From Olsenella sp. KH3B4 (GTDB lineage Bacteria > Actinomycetota > Coriobacteriia > Coriobacteriales > Atopobiaceae), in assembly GCA_900111695.1 (NCBI GenBank), contig FOHD01000003.1, positions 124,001 through 188,000 on the forward strand: a stretch of DNA of 64,000 nt. Reading direction: 5' to 3'. The notes under the pieces were generated by a model. That model was not told the DNA's origin. It did not search any database and worked only from the letters and a program-made list of their open reading frames with translations. Shown here in pieces: positions 25,304 through 32,800 of this stretch (its first letter is position 1; each line of letters begins with the position of its first letter). A program made the translations under genes and the position numbers.

Positions 25304-25385
25304 CCGACGGCGGCCGTCGGTGGTGCTGGGGAGCGGAAGGCGGCCGCAGCGGCGGGCGCGGAAGGCGGCCACGGCGGCAGGAGCG
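25304..25385. repeat. GC-rich palindrome and tandem GCGGAAGGCGGCC repeat
   Basis: Palindrome CCGACGGCGGCCGTCGG at about 25304-25320, then two imperfect 23-bp direct copies starting GCGGAAGGCGGCC (about 25334-25380). The gap 25106-25506 otherwise holds the kup upstream region and a TAGAAT box at 25430-25435 before the peptidase gene. Confidence 0.6.
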
Positions 25386-25506
25386 TTTCCCGCGATTTTT
25401 CGTCTTTCGCGGCGCCTGGCACAGTTGTTTAGAATGAAAGACGTTGGCTTTTTTCTCGGCAGGGTTTGTGTAGCCCGGCCGAGGCTCCACAAGGGAAGGG
25501 GTTCTC

Positions 25507-27024
25507 ATGGCAGACGAGAATGCGCAGGCGTCCCTAGCGGCGGCTGCGTCTGAGGCGCCGCGTCGTCCGTACGAGGGCGTGCCGGCAAACGTGGTGAGGA
25601 GCGTGCCCGATCCGGCAAGCGCGCGTCTCTCGTGGACAGACGGCGAGAGGACCATCGACTACGTGTCCACTGCCTCCCACCTCGACGTTCGCGACGATTC
25701 GGGCCGCCTTGAGGGCAAGATGTTCTCGCTCTCGTACGTCCAGGTGGACGAGGAGGGCCAGCCAGACGCTGCCCGCCCGGTGACCTTTGCCTACAACGGC
25801 GGTCCGGGGTCGTCCTCGGTGCCCATCAACTTTGGCGGCATTGGGCCTCGCCGTGTCCAGACGGACGGCACCAACCACCTGGCGGCCTCAGCGCAGGTGG
25901 CCGACAACCCCCACACGCTGCTCAAAGACTCCGACCTCGTGTTTCTCGACGCCCTGGGCACCGGCTGGTCCGTGGTTGCCGACGACTGCGATCCCGCCAC
26001 GGTCTTCTCGGTGGACGGCGACGCGGACGCCTTCGCCCGCGCGATCATGGACTGGCTCGAGAAGAACCACCGCTGGTCGAGCCCCATCTACCTCTTTGGC
26101 GAGTCCTACGGCACCTTTAGGAACGCCGTGCTCATGAGGCTTTTGGGCGAGAGGTCCGTCAAGCTCACCGGCGTGGTGATGCTCTCGGCCATCTGGGACT
26201 GGGTACAGACGCTCCCCGGCGAGGACCTCTACTACCTGGGCATGATGCCCACCTACGCCGCTGCGGCGCAGTTCTTTGGCCGCGCGGGCGAGGGCGTGGA
26301 CCCCGACGAGTGGTTCGACCGCGCGATGGACTTCGCCGACGACACGCTGGCGCCGGCGCTTCTCCGCGGCGACCGTCTTGGCGAGCAGCGCGAGCGCGAG
26401 GTCGCCGAGCAGCTCTCGCAGTTCGTGGGGCTGCCCGCCGAGTTCCTCGTGCGCCATCACCTGCGCGTGGAACTCACCGAGTTCCGCCGCGAGCTTCTGC
26501 ACGACGAGGGGCGCGTGTGCGGCCGCCTCGACATGCGCTTCTGCTCGGACGAGCCGTCGCCCATGCAGTCGAGCCTCGATTGGCTGGGCGGCGAGGACGC
26601 GGCCGACGACGCCGTGGAGGCAAACTGGACCAACGCCTTCCGCGCGTTCTGCGCCGACGAGCTTGGCTACAAGGGGCCCGCTGTCTACTTGGGCCAGAAC
26701 TGGGAGCGCGTGGGCCACAAGTGGATCTGGCAGCACGAGGTGCCCGGCACGGGCGAGAAGGTCGGCGCGCCCAACGTGACCGGCGATGTCGCGCTCGCCC
26801 TGCGCCGCAATCCCACGATGAAGCTCGCGATCATCGGCGGTCGCTACGACGCGGCGACCACGTTCTGGAACGTGGTCCACGACCTGAGCTGCCAGTTCCT
26901 CTCGCCCGCGCTCAAGGAGCGCGTGACCTGGATGCGCTACGGCTGCGGGCACATGGCCTACGTTGACGAGCCCACGCTCGCAGCGATGGACCGCGACCTC
27001 CACGAGTTCTACGAGAGGGCATGA
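25507..27024 (+). CDS. S10-type serine carboxypeptidase-like protein without signal peptide
   Basis: 505 residues. The alpha/beta hydrolase fold of the S10 family is visible: PVTFAYNGGPGSSSVPINFGGIGP (oxyanion region, 'NGGPG.SS'), GESYGTFRNAVL with nucleophile Ser200, a cap domain, and the His region CGHMAYVDEPT, with Asp in IIGGRYDAATTF. S10 enzymes cleave C-terminal residues at acidic pH. No signal peptide or membrane helix is present, so it is predicted cytoplasmic, unlike eukaryotic S10 enzymes. A TAGAAT box lies at 25430. The stop is the first three bases of a palindromic repeat. The catalytic residues are assigned by position and were not aligned. Confidence 0.87.
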   Translation: MADENAQASLAAAASEAPRRPYEGVPANVVRSVPDPASARLSWTDGERTIDYVSTASHLDVRDDSGRLEGKMFSLSYVQVDEEGQPDAARPVTFAYNGGPGSSSVPINFGGIGPRRVQTDGTNHLAASAQVADNPHTLLKDSDLVFLDALGTGWSVVADDCDPATVFSVDGDADAFARAIMDWLEKNHRWSSPIYLFGESYGTFRNAVLMRLLGERSVKLTGVVMLSAIWDWVQTLPGEDLYYLGMMPTYAAAAQFFGRAGEGVDPDEWFDRAMDFADDTLAPALLRGDRLGEQREREVAEQLSQFVGLPAEFLVRHHLRVELTEFRRELLHDEGRVCGRLDMRFCSDEPSPMQSSLDWLGGEDAADDAVEANWTNAFRAFCADELGYKGPAVYLGQNWERVGHKWIWQHEVPGTGEKVGAPNVTGDVALALRRNPTMKLAIIGGRYDAATTFWNVVHDLSCQFLSPALKERVTWMRYGCGHMAYVDEPTLAAMDRDLHEFYERA

Positions 27025-27050
27025 GACAAAGGGACGTTCCCCTCGTCTCA
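27022..27050. repeat. Degenerate GAGACAAAGGGAC palindrome at a stop codon
   Basis: TGAGACAAAGGGACG with a right half of TTCCCCTCGTCTCA. The right arm has diverged. Its first TGA is the stop codon of the S10-type peptidase. Confidence 0.85.
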
Positions 27051-27052
27051 TT

Positions 27053-27089
27053 GAGAAGGCCGGCTCCCGCGTGGGGGGTCGGCCTTCTC
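27053..27089. terminator. Bidirectional terminator between convergent genes
   Basis: GAGAAGGCCGGC at 27053-27064 pairs with G(T)CGGCCTTCTC ending at 27089, a stem of about 11 bp with one mismatch and a 12-15-base loop, between the peptidase and the RlmKL-like gene. T-runs are short. Confidence 0.6.
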
Positions 27090-27103
27090 GCGAGGCGCGG
27101 CAC

Positions 27104-29419
27104 CTAGAGGCCCAGCTCCCGCGCCGTGATGCCATCCTCCCTACGCGTCACCAGGTACGCGTGGTGGATCTTGGGGTTGCGCGAGAAGTCCTCGGGGATG
27201 GTCTTCGCGGTGATGTCCGCCAGCTCCACGCCGGCCTTCTCGAGCGTCTCGATGTCGGGCTTGAAGCTCCGCAGGTTGCACGAGAAGATCGCGCAGCCGC
27301 CGCGCGAGAGCAGCCTGGAGACGGAGATGATGAGGTCGGCGTGGTCGCGCTGCACGTCCCAGGAGCTGGTGTGCATGCGGTTTGAGTTGGAGAACGTGGG
27401 CACGTCGCAAAAGACGAGGTCCCAGGTGTAGCGGTGCTCGTGGCGGCGGTCGGCCACCCACTGCAGCACGTCTGCCTGGATGAACTCGTGATTGCGCCCG
27501 ACAAACCCATTGCGCTCCATGTTGCGGCGCGCCCAGTCGAGCGACGGCCTGGAGAGGTCCACCGTGGTGGTGAGCCCGGCGCCGCCGTCCGACGCGTAGC
27601 AGCTTGCCGTGCCGGTGTAGGCAAAGAGGTTGAGGAAGCTCCCGCCGGGCGTGCGCTTCATGAGCTCGCGCACCATCGCGCGGGTCTCCCTGTGGTCGAG
27701 GAAGAGCCCGCAGTCAAGGCGCTCGGAGAAGTTGACCTCAAAGGTGAGGCCGCCCTCGTCCACGAGGTGCGCGCCGCGGGGCAGCTCCACGTGCCCGTCC
27801 CGCCTGCGTCCGAGACGGGTGTCGCGGGCCATGCCGTCGCGCGTGGCGGCGCGTCCTTCTCGCCCGCCGTCTGCGTACTGCGAGCCGCCGCGCGCCCGGG
27901 TGCGCACGCGCACGTGCACGTTGGCGGGGTCGACGTCCAGGACGCGAGGCGCTATGGCGAGCACGTCGAGAAGGCGCCTGCGCGCAAGGCCGGCGTTCAC
28001 GTCCTTCGGCGCGGCGTACTCGGAGACGTAGAGCCAGCGGCCAGGAGTCTCCGAGCCACGGTAGAGGTCGATCGAGACGGCATAGTCGGGCAGGTCGGCG
28101 TCGTAGACGCGGTAGCAGCTCACGTCCTCGCGCGCCGCCCACTTCGCGCGGAGCTTGGCCACCTTCGCAAGGCGTGCGGCAAACTGGTCGGATGCCCCCA
28201 CAAGGACGGGAACGCTGCCGGCGTTGCCGCGCAGCTCGACGAGCGGATGCTCTGTCGAGAGGGACATGGGGTCGTAGCAGCGGATCGTTGCCTCGTCGCG
28301 GCCCAAGATCACGTCGATGGCCTCGACGGGTCCGCCTCCGGCCGCCGCGTTGGCGGCATCGTCCGGGGAGAGGGCCACCACGCCGGCACCGTCGTGCCTC
28401 GCCACGGCCCCGACGCCTGCCGAGAAGAGCGAGAGTGCCTCGGCCTCGCTGGCGAGGTCGTCCGGCTGCGGCCACGCAAGGTCTGCCACAAGGAGCGGCG
28501 AGCCGTCGCCCACGGTGGCGGCAAGCTCGCCCGGTGAAAGGAAGCGCGGCTCGACGTCCATGTCGGCAGCGCGGAGCGCCCTCCTCGCGGCGGCCTCCGC
28601 ACCGGGGCGCGAATCGCAGAGAAGGAGCTCCACGCTGTTCTCGACGCCCGCTTCCGCGCGGTCGGCGGCCTCGGCGGCAAGCGCGTCCCAGGCGTCTGCG
28701 TCGTGGCCTGCCCAGCGAGAGAAGCCCCAACGCACGCGGAGCAGCCCGGGCGCGCGGTCGAGCGCCTGACTCGCCGCCTCCACGGCCACGCTTCCGGTGC
28801 CGGGGAAGAGGTTCACCAGCACGGGCGAGCCGTGCCGCACGTCGCGGAACCAGCAGCCCGCCTCGAGAAGCGCGGCGGCGTAGTCTGCCCGTCTCGGCGC
28901 GAGACGCCCGCGGCCCGCAGCCGCAGACTCCCAGCTCCGGTTGAAGAGCGGCTCGCCCGTGAGGTCGATGCCCACGAGCGCCCGCTCGCGCGAGAGGCGC
29001 ACCACGATGCCCACGTCAGGCGCGTCCGTGTTCACAAGCGGCCGCGCGCCCCTGCGCGAAAGGAGCCTGTCCGCCACGGCGTCCTTCGATCGCAGCGCCA
29101 CGAACTGCGTGTTTCTCAGCTGCTCGTTGGTGCCGCGTGCCTCGATTGCCATGGTTGCGCCGGGTGCCACGTGGTCCTCCCAGGGAATCGCAGAGAGACC
29201 CTCGTAGAGCTGGTCCGCATTTGCGGCCCCCACGCGGGCGAGCACGAGCGTCACGTTGGAGGCGAGCCGCGACCACAGGCAGCAGCGGTAGGCGTCCGCC
29301 AGGCTGCCGGTGAAGGAGACCTGGCCCACGAGGGGACGCACCCCCTCGGCGCCAAGCGAGTGAAGCTCTCCTGCCAGCAGAGACTCGAAGCCCTTGGGGC
29401 ACGTTGCGACAAACTCCAT
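27104..29419 (-). CDS. rlmKL: RlmKL-like fused 23S rRNA guanine methyltransferase
   Basis: 771 residues with the two-part layout of RlmL-RlmK: an N-terminal THUMP (about 50-160) and RlmL-type methyltransferase region, then a C-terminal RlmK-type domain. RlmK features: GRRRDGHVELPRGAH, FSERLDCGLFLDHR, the SAM-binding FLNLFAYTGTASC, and DVPTFSNSNRM in the catalytic position. In the N-terminal half, the SAM motif is LVNLFPGTGSVAVEA, and the catalytic NPPY-like motif is replaced by DLAWPQPDDLAS, so this half may be inactive. Known family members make m2G2445 and m7G2069 in 23S rRNA. ATG 29419 was chosen because MEFVATCPKGFE is the family start. Confidence 0.87.
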   Translation of the reverse strand: MEFVATCPKGFESLLAGELHSLGAEGVRPLVGQVSFTGSLADAYRCCLWSRLASNVTLVLARVGAANADQLYEGLSAIPWEDHVAPGATMAIEARGTNEQLRNTQFVALRSKDAVADRLLSRRGARPLVNTDAPDVGIVVRLSRERALVGIDLTGEPLFNRSWESAAAGRGRLAPRRADYAAALLEAGCWFRDVRHGSPVLVNLFPGTGSVAVEAASQALDRAPGLLRVRWGFSRWAGHDADAWDALAAEAADRAEAGVENSVELLLCDSRPGAEAAARRALRAADMDVEPRFLSPGELAATVGDGSPLLVADLAWPQPDDLASEAEALSLFSAGVGAVARHDGAGVVALSPDDAANAAAGGGPVEAIDVILGRDEATIRCYDPMSLSTEHPLVELRGNAGSVPVLVGASDQFAARLAKVAKLRAKWAAREDVSCYRVYDADLPDYAVSIDLYRGSETPGRWLYVSEYAAPKDVNAGLARRRLLDVLAIAPRVLDVDPANVHVRVRTRARGGSQYADGGREGRAATRDGMARDTRLGRRRDGHVELPRGAHLVDEGGLTFEVNFSERLDCGLFLDHRETRAMVRELMKRTPGGSFLNLFAYTGTASCYASDGGAGLTTTVDLSRPSLDWARRNMERNGFVGRNHEFIQADVLQWVADRRHEHRYTWDLVFCDVPTFSNSNRMHTSSWDVQRDHADLIISVSRLLSRGGCAIFSCNLRSFKPDIETLEKAGVELADITAKTIPEDFSRNPKIHHAYLVTRREDGITARELGL

Positions 29420-29603
29420 CGGGACACCTTTCGCCCGTAACCTGCGCGCCAACCGGCGCGTCCGCCGACGCCCGCGCGCCGAGAAAACCGTTGCGACCAT
29501 CATACGTGTGCCCCGCCCGCGCACCTGGCGGCACAGGCGCATCCGCTCACAGCTCCACAAAGTCGTTCGTCCGTATGTGCGCTCCGCTCCGCCCCGTCAC
29601 GGA

Positions 29604-29609
29604 TAGAAT
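29604..29609 (+). promoter_or_regulatory. -10 box TAGAAT before phosphoglucomutase
   Basis: GGATAGAATCTAGG, 83 bases before the start. The -35 box is not obvious. The same TAGAAT box occurs before the ACT gene, the S10-type gene and between palindromes at 18011. Confidence 0.4.
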
Positions 29610-29691
29610 CTAGGGTGCACTGTTCGTGCTTGTTCGAAGGCAGCCGCGACGCACCACGCGTGCCGTGCGGCGGGAAAGCAAGGGGGGAACC

Positions 29692-31416
29692 ATGGACGCA
29701 GGCGTGAAGGAAACCATCAAGCTTTGGCAGGACAACGTCACCGAGCCAGACCTCAAGGCCGAGCTTGACGCCCTTGTCAGCGCTGGCGATGAGGATGCGC
29801 TCAACGACGCCTTCTATCGCACGCTCGAGTTTGGCACTGCGGGCCTGCGCGGCACGCTCGGCGTGGGCACCAACCGCATGAACGTCTACGTGGTTGCCCA
29901 GGCAACCCAGGGCGTGGCCAACTACTTGAACGCCCACTATGACCACCCCACCATTGCCATCGCGCGCGATTCTCGCCTCAAGGGCGAGGACTTCCAGCGC
30001 GTGGCGGCCGGCGTCCTTGCCGCCAACGGCGTGCACGTCTACGTCTACCCGCGCATCGAGCCCGTCCCCACACTCTCCTTTGCGGTGCGTTACCTGCACA
30101 CCTCCGCAGGCATCGTGCTTACGGCGTCGCACAACCCGGCACAGTACAACGGCTACAAGGTCTACAACGACAACGGCGGCCAGATCGCCAATGAGGCCGC
30201 GGATGAGATCAGCGCCTCCATCGCGCAGACGCCCGTCTTTGGCGGCGTCAAGATGATGGACTTCGACGAGGGCCTCAAACAGGGCCTCATCGAGTGGACG
30301 CCCGAGGAGGTTCTCGACGCCTTCATCGATGCCGTCAAGAAGGTCTCGGTTCCCGGGTTCAAGGCGCCCGAGGGCTACAAGGTCGTCTACACGCCGCTCA
30401 ACGGCACCGGCATGGAGTGCGTCACGCGCATCCTCAAGGAGATTGGCGTGAACGACGTCACCGTGGTGCCCGAGCAGGCCAACCCCGATGGCAACTTCCC
30501 CACGTGCAAGTATCCCAACCCCGAGTTCCGCGAGGCTCTGCAGCTGGCGCTTGACCTGGCCGAGAAGGTCAAGCCCAACCTGGTCGTTGCCACCGATCCT
30601 GACGCCGACCGCATGGGCACCGCCATCCCGCACAACGGCGAGTACAAGCTGCTCACCGGCAACGAGATGGGCGTCCTCATGATGGACTGGCTCATCAAGA
30701 TGGCAATCGACCGCGGCGAGGACCCCAAGCGCAAGGTCGCCGTGTCCACGATCGTCTCGTCCGTGATGCCTGACGCCCTGGCCAAGCACTACGGCTTTGA
30801 GATGCGCCGCGTGCTCACCGGCTTCAAGTACATTGGCGACCAGATCGACCAGCTCAAGGACGAGGGCGAGGAGGACCGCTTCCTCATGGGCTTCGAGGAG
30901 TCCTACGGCTACCTCGTGGGCACGCACGCGCGCGACAAGGACGCCATCGTGGCCGTTGAGATGTGCGTCGAGATGGCGGCGTACTACGCCGAACGCGGCA
31001 TGGACCTCTACGAGGCCATGGAGGAGCTCTACAAGCAGTACGGCTACTACCTCAATGGCACCGTGAACGCCCAGTTCCCGGGCGAGGCCGGCGCCAAGCG
31101 CATGGCACAGATCATGACCGACCTGCGCGAGAAGCCCCTCACCGAGATCGCCGGCTACAAGGTCGTGGGCGTGACCGACTTTGGCAAGGGCGCCGAGATG
31201 CCGCGTGTCTCTGGCCTGCAGAAGGAGCCCGCGCAGGAGCTGCCTGCGGCCAACGTGATCGAGTACCGCCTCGAGGACGACAACAAGGTGATCTTCCGTC
31301 CGTCCGGCACCGAGCCTAAGGTCAAGGCGTACCTCTTCGCCAAGGGTGCCACGCGTGCCGATGCCGAGGCCGTGCGCGCGAAGCTCCAGGAGGCCGCCGA
31401 GAAGGCGCTTTCGTGA
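29692..31416 (+). CDS. pgm: Phosphoglucomutase/phosphomannomutase
   Basis: 574 residues of the alpha-D-phosphohexomutase family, interconverting hexose 1- and 6-phosphates for glycogen and cell-wall sugar synthesis. The catalytic phosphoserine lies in LTASHNPAQYNGYK (Ser near 145), the Mg2+ loop is ATDPDADRMGT (near 302), the sugar-binding loop is GFEESYGYLVG, and the phosphate-binding loop is FRPSGTEPKVK. The length fits the PgcA-type group. ATG 29692 follows a GGGGGG-rich ribosome site. The stop is part of a partial palindrome followed by a full copy of the repeat and a terminator. Confidence 0.95.
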   Translation: MDAGVKETIKLWQDNVTEPDLKAELDALVSAGDEDALNDAFYRTLEFGTAGLRGTLGVGTNRMNVYVVAQATQGVANYLNAHYDHPTIAIARDSRLKGEDFQRVAAGVLAANGVHVYVYPRIEPVPTLSFAVRYLHTSAGIVLTASHNPAQYNGYKVYNDNGGQIANEAADEISASIAQTPVFGGVKMMDFDEGLKQGLIEWTPEEVLDAFIDAVKKVSVPGFKAPEGYKVVYTPLNGTGMECVTRILKEIGVNDVTVVPEQANPDGNFPTCKYPNPEFREALQLALDLAEKVKPNLVVATDPDADRMGTAIPHNGEYKLLTGNEMGVLMMDWLIKMAIDRGEDPKRKVAVSTIVSSVMPDALAKHYGFEMRRVLTGFKYIGDQIDQLKDEGEEDRFLMGFEESYGYLVGTHARDKDAIVAVEMCVEMAAYYAERGMDLYEAMEELYKQYGYYLNGTVNAQFPGEAGAKRMAQIMTDLREKPLTEIAGYKVVGVTDFGKGAEMPRVSGLQKEPAQELPAANVIEYRLEDDNKVIFRPSGTEPKVKAYLFAKGATRADAEAVRAKLQEAAEKALS

Positions 31417-31424
31417 GACAAAGG

Positions 31425-31453
31425 TGAGACAAAGGGACAGTCCCTTTGTCTCA
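31425..31453. repeat. GAGACAAAGGGAC palindrome after phosphoglucomutase
   Basis: Perfect copy. It is preceded by a partial copy whose TGA (31414-31416) is the stop of phosphoglucomutase, the same arrangement as at 17966-18004. Confidence 0.9.
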
Positions 31454-31467
31454 TTAGAAGTTTGATG

Positions 31468-31498
31468 AAGCCCCGGCGCCGGTGCGTCGGGGCTTTTT
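31468..31498 (+). terminator. Rho-independent terminator after phosphoglucomutase
   Basis: AAGCCCCG (31468-31475) pairs with CGGGGCTT (31488-31495), followed by TTT. It lies between two convergent genes. Confidence 0.85.
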
Positions 31499-31507
31499 CG
31501 TGCCGCG

Positions 31508-32290
31508 CTACTTCGTGAGGTGCTCGCGCACACGTGTGAGCTGTGTCTTTGTGGCGCCGCAGGCGAGAAGGTACGCCTCGATGGAGCCGTAGCTCTCGAG
31601 TAGGCCGTCGTACACGCGGCCCATGAGCTTTGCCAGCACGTCCACGGTGGTGAAGCTGGGGGACACGCCCTGGTAGATGTAGGCGTCTGCCTCCTCGCGC
31701 GTGGTGAAGGAGTAGGTGTAGTCGGCCACGATGCTTGTGCGATCCACACCGCACAGGCCCAGGAGCAGCATCGACGTGATCCCGGTGCGGTCCATCCCGG
31801 CGGCGCAGTGGTAGAGAACGCACTCCCCGGGCGCCGCCTGGGCGAAGGCCGAGAAGATCCGGCGCACGGCGTCGTGGTTGTCGAGCATCCTGAGGTAGCC
31901 GTTTGCGAGGTAGTCGCGTTCGTCTCCGGGAAGGCGCAGCTTGGGGTCGTGCAGATTGACGCCGAAGAGTGGCACGTTTTGGTATGTGACGCCGGGGTAG
32001 GCGGCAAACGTGTCTGGCGAGCTCGCGCACTCAGAGGCGCTGCGGAGGTCAACTACGCGCGTGACGCCGTATTCGCGCAGGTAGTGGGCCTCCTTGCGCG
32101 AGAGCGCAGAGGTGGAGCCGGAGCGCAGGAAGCGGTGGGCGAGCGTAGCTGTGCCAGGTGTGCGACCGTGGCCAGCTGACAGCGGATAGCCGCCCAGCTC
32201 TCGGCAGTTGTCGCCCACGGGGAGGAGCCGCCCGCCCTCGGTGGGGGCGGGGGCGCTCCTGTCGCCTTGCTTGTGTCGCCAGCCCAGCAT
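31508..32290 (-). CDS. Tyrosine-protein phosphatase (Y_phosphatase3 type)
   Basis: 260 residues. The signature loop is YHCAAGMDRTGITS with nucleophile Cys162 and Arg168; the extra Asp-Arg (C-x-A-x-x-x-D-R) is characteristic of PTP-like lipid or tyrosine phosphatases of the LipA group. Upstream blocks NCRELGGYPL and RVVDLRSASE are also family-typical. No signal peptide is visible. It likely acts on phosphotyrosine or phosphoinositide substrates. A small unknown gene lies 13 bases upstream on the same strand. The terminator at 31468 belongs to the opposite gene. Confidence 0.92.
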   Translation of the reverse strand: MLGWRHKQGDRSAPAPTEGGRLLPVGDNCRELGGYPLSAGHGRTPGTATLAHRFLRSGSTSALSRKEAHYLREYGVTRVVDLRSASECASSPDTFAAYPGVTYQNVPLFGVNLHDPKLRLPGDERDYLANGYLRMLDNHDAVRRIFSAFAQAAPGECVLYHCAAGMDRTGITSMLLLGLCGVDRTSIVADYTYSFTTREEADAYIYQGVSPSFTTVDVLAKLMGRVYDGLLESYGSIEAYLLACGATKTQLTRVREHLTK

Positions 32291-32303
32291 GCGCGTGCCT
32301 TCT

Positions 32304-32594
32304 CTACTCGTCCATCTCGCGGTTGTAGAACTCCGTGATCTTGGCGTTGTAGTACTCGCCCTTCTTCCGCTCTATCCACGCGTCGCGCTGCTCGACGATG
32401 GCGACGGCCTCGTCGGCGGCCTCTTCCATGGATTGGGGCCGCGCCTGCGCGAGATAGGCGGCCATGCGCTCCATGGCGCCAACGGAGCCCAGGTAGATGG
32501 CGAGCGCCTCGCCAAACTCGGCCGGCCAGCCGCAGCGCTGCGCTGCCCGTGCGAGCGTCTGTCTCGCCCGGTCCTTGTCGTCTGCCTCGTCCAC
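32304..32594 (-). CDS. Conserved-looking small helical protein, function unknown
   Basis: I do not recognise the family. It has 96 residues, no Cys pairs or membrane helix, and is predicted to be almost all helical: ARQTLARAAQRCGWPAEF, then ERMAAYLAQARPQSMEEAADEAVAIVEQRD and a charged end (IERKKGEYYNAKITEFYNREMDE, described in pieces). It lies 13 bases upstream of the tyrosine phosphatase, so they are likely co-transcribed. It may bind or regulate the phosphatase, but this is a guess. Codon use fits its neighbours. Confidence 0.75.
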   Translation of the reverse strand: MDEADDKDRARQTLARAAQRCGWPAEFGEALAIYLGSVGAMERMAAYLAQARPQSMEEAADEAVAIVEQRDAWIERKKGEYYNAKITEFYNREMDE

Positions 32595-32800
32595 AGCGTC
32601 CTCCCTTCGCAGCTTGCTCTTGCAATCCTAGCAGTGCGTGGCGGTGGGTCGGGGTTGCAAGGTTGCCTCCCCTGCCAAGCACCGATTTGATCCATTGGAG
32701 GGCGTTGCTGGCAAGCCGCGCTTGCTCGATCGGGAAAAATGTCCGCAAAAGCCTTCATGATGGTAGTGGAGTGGGAAATCGTGATGGAAGCGCCCCTGCG

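Noticed and set aside
25106..25506. c-di-AMP (ydaO) riboswitch before kup
   Set aside because: No matching conserved core was visible on the minus strand.
27434..28537. 367-residue frame opposite the RlmKL-like gene
   Set aside because: Antisense frame with no known motif.
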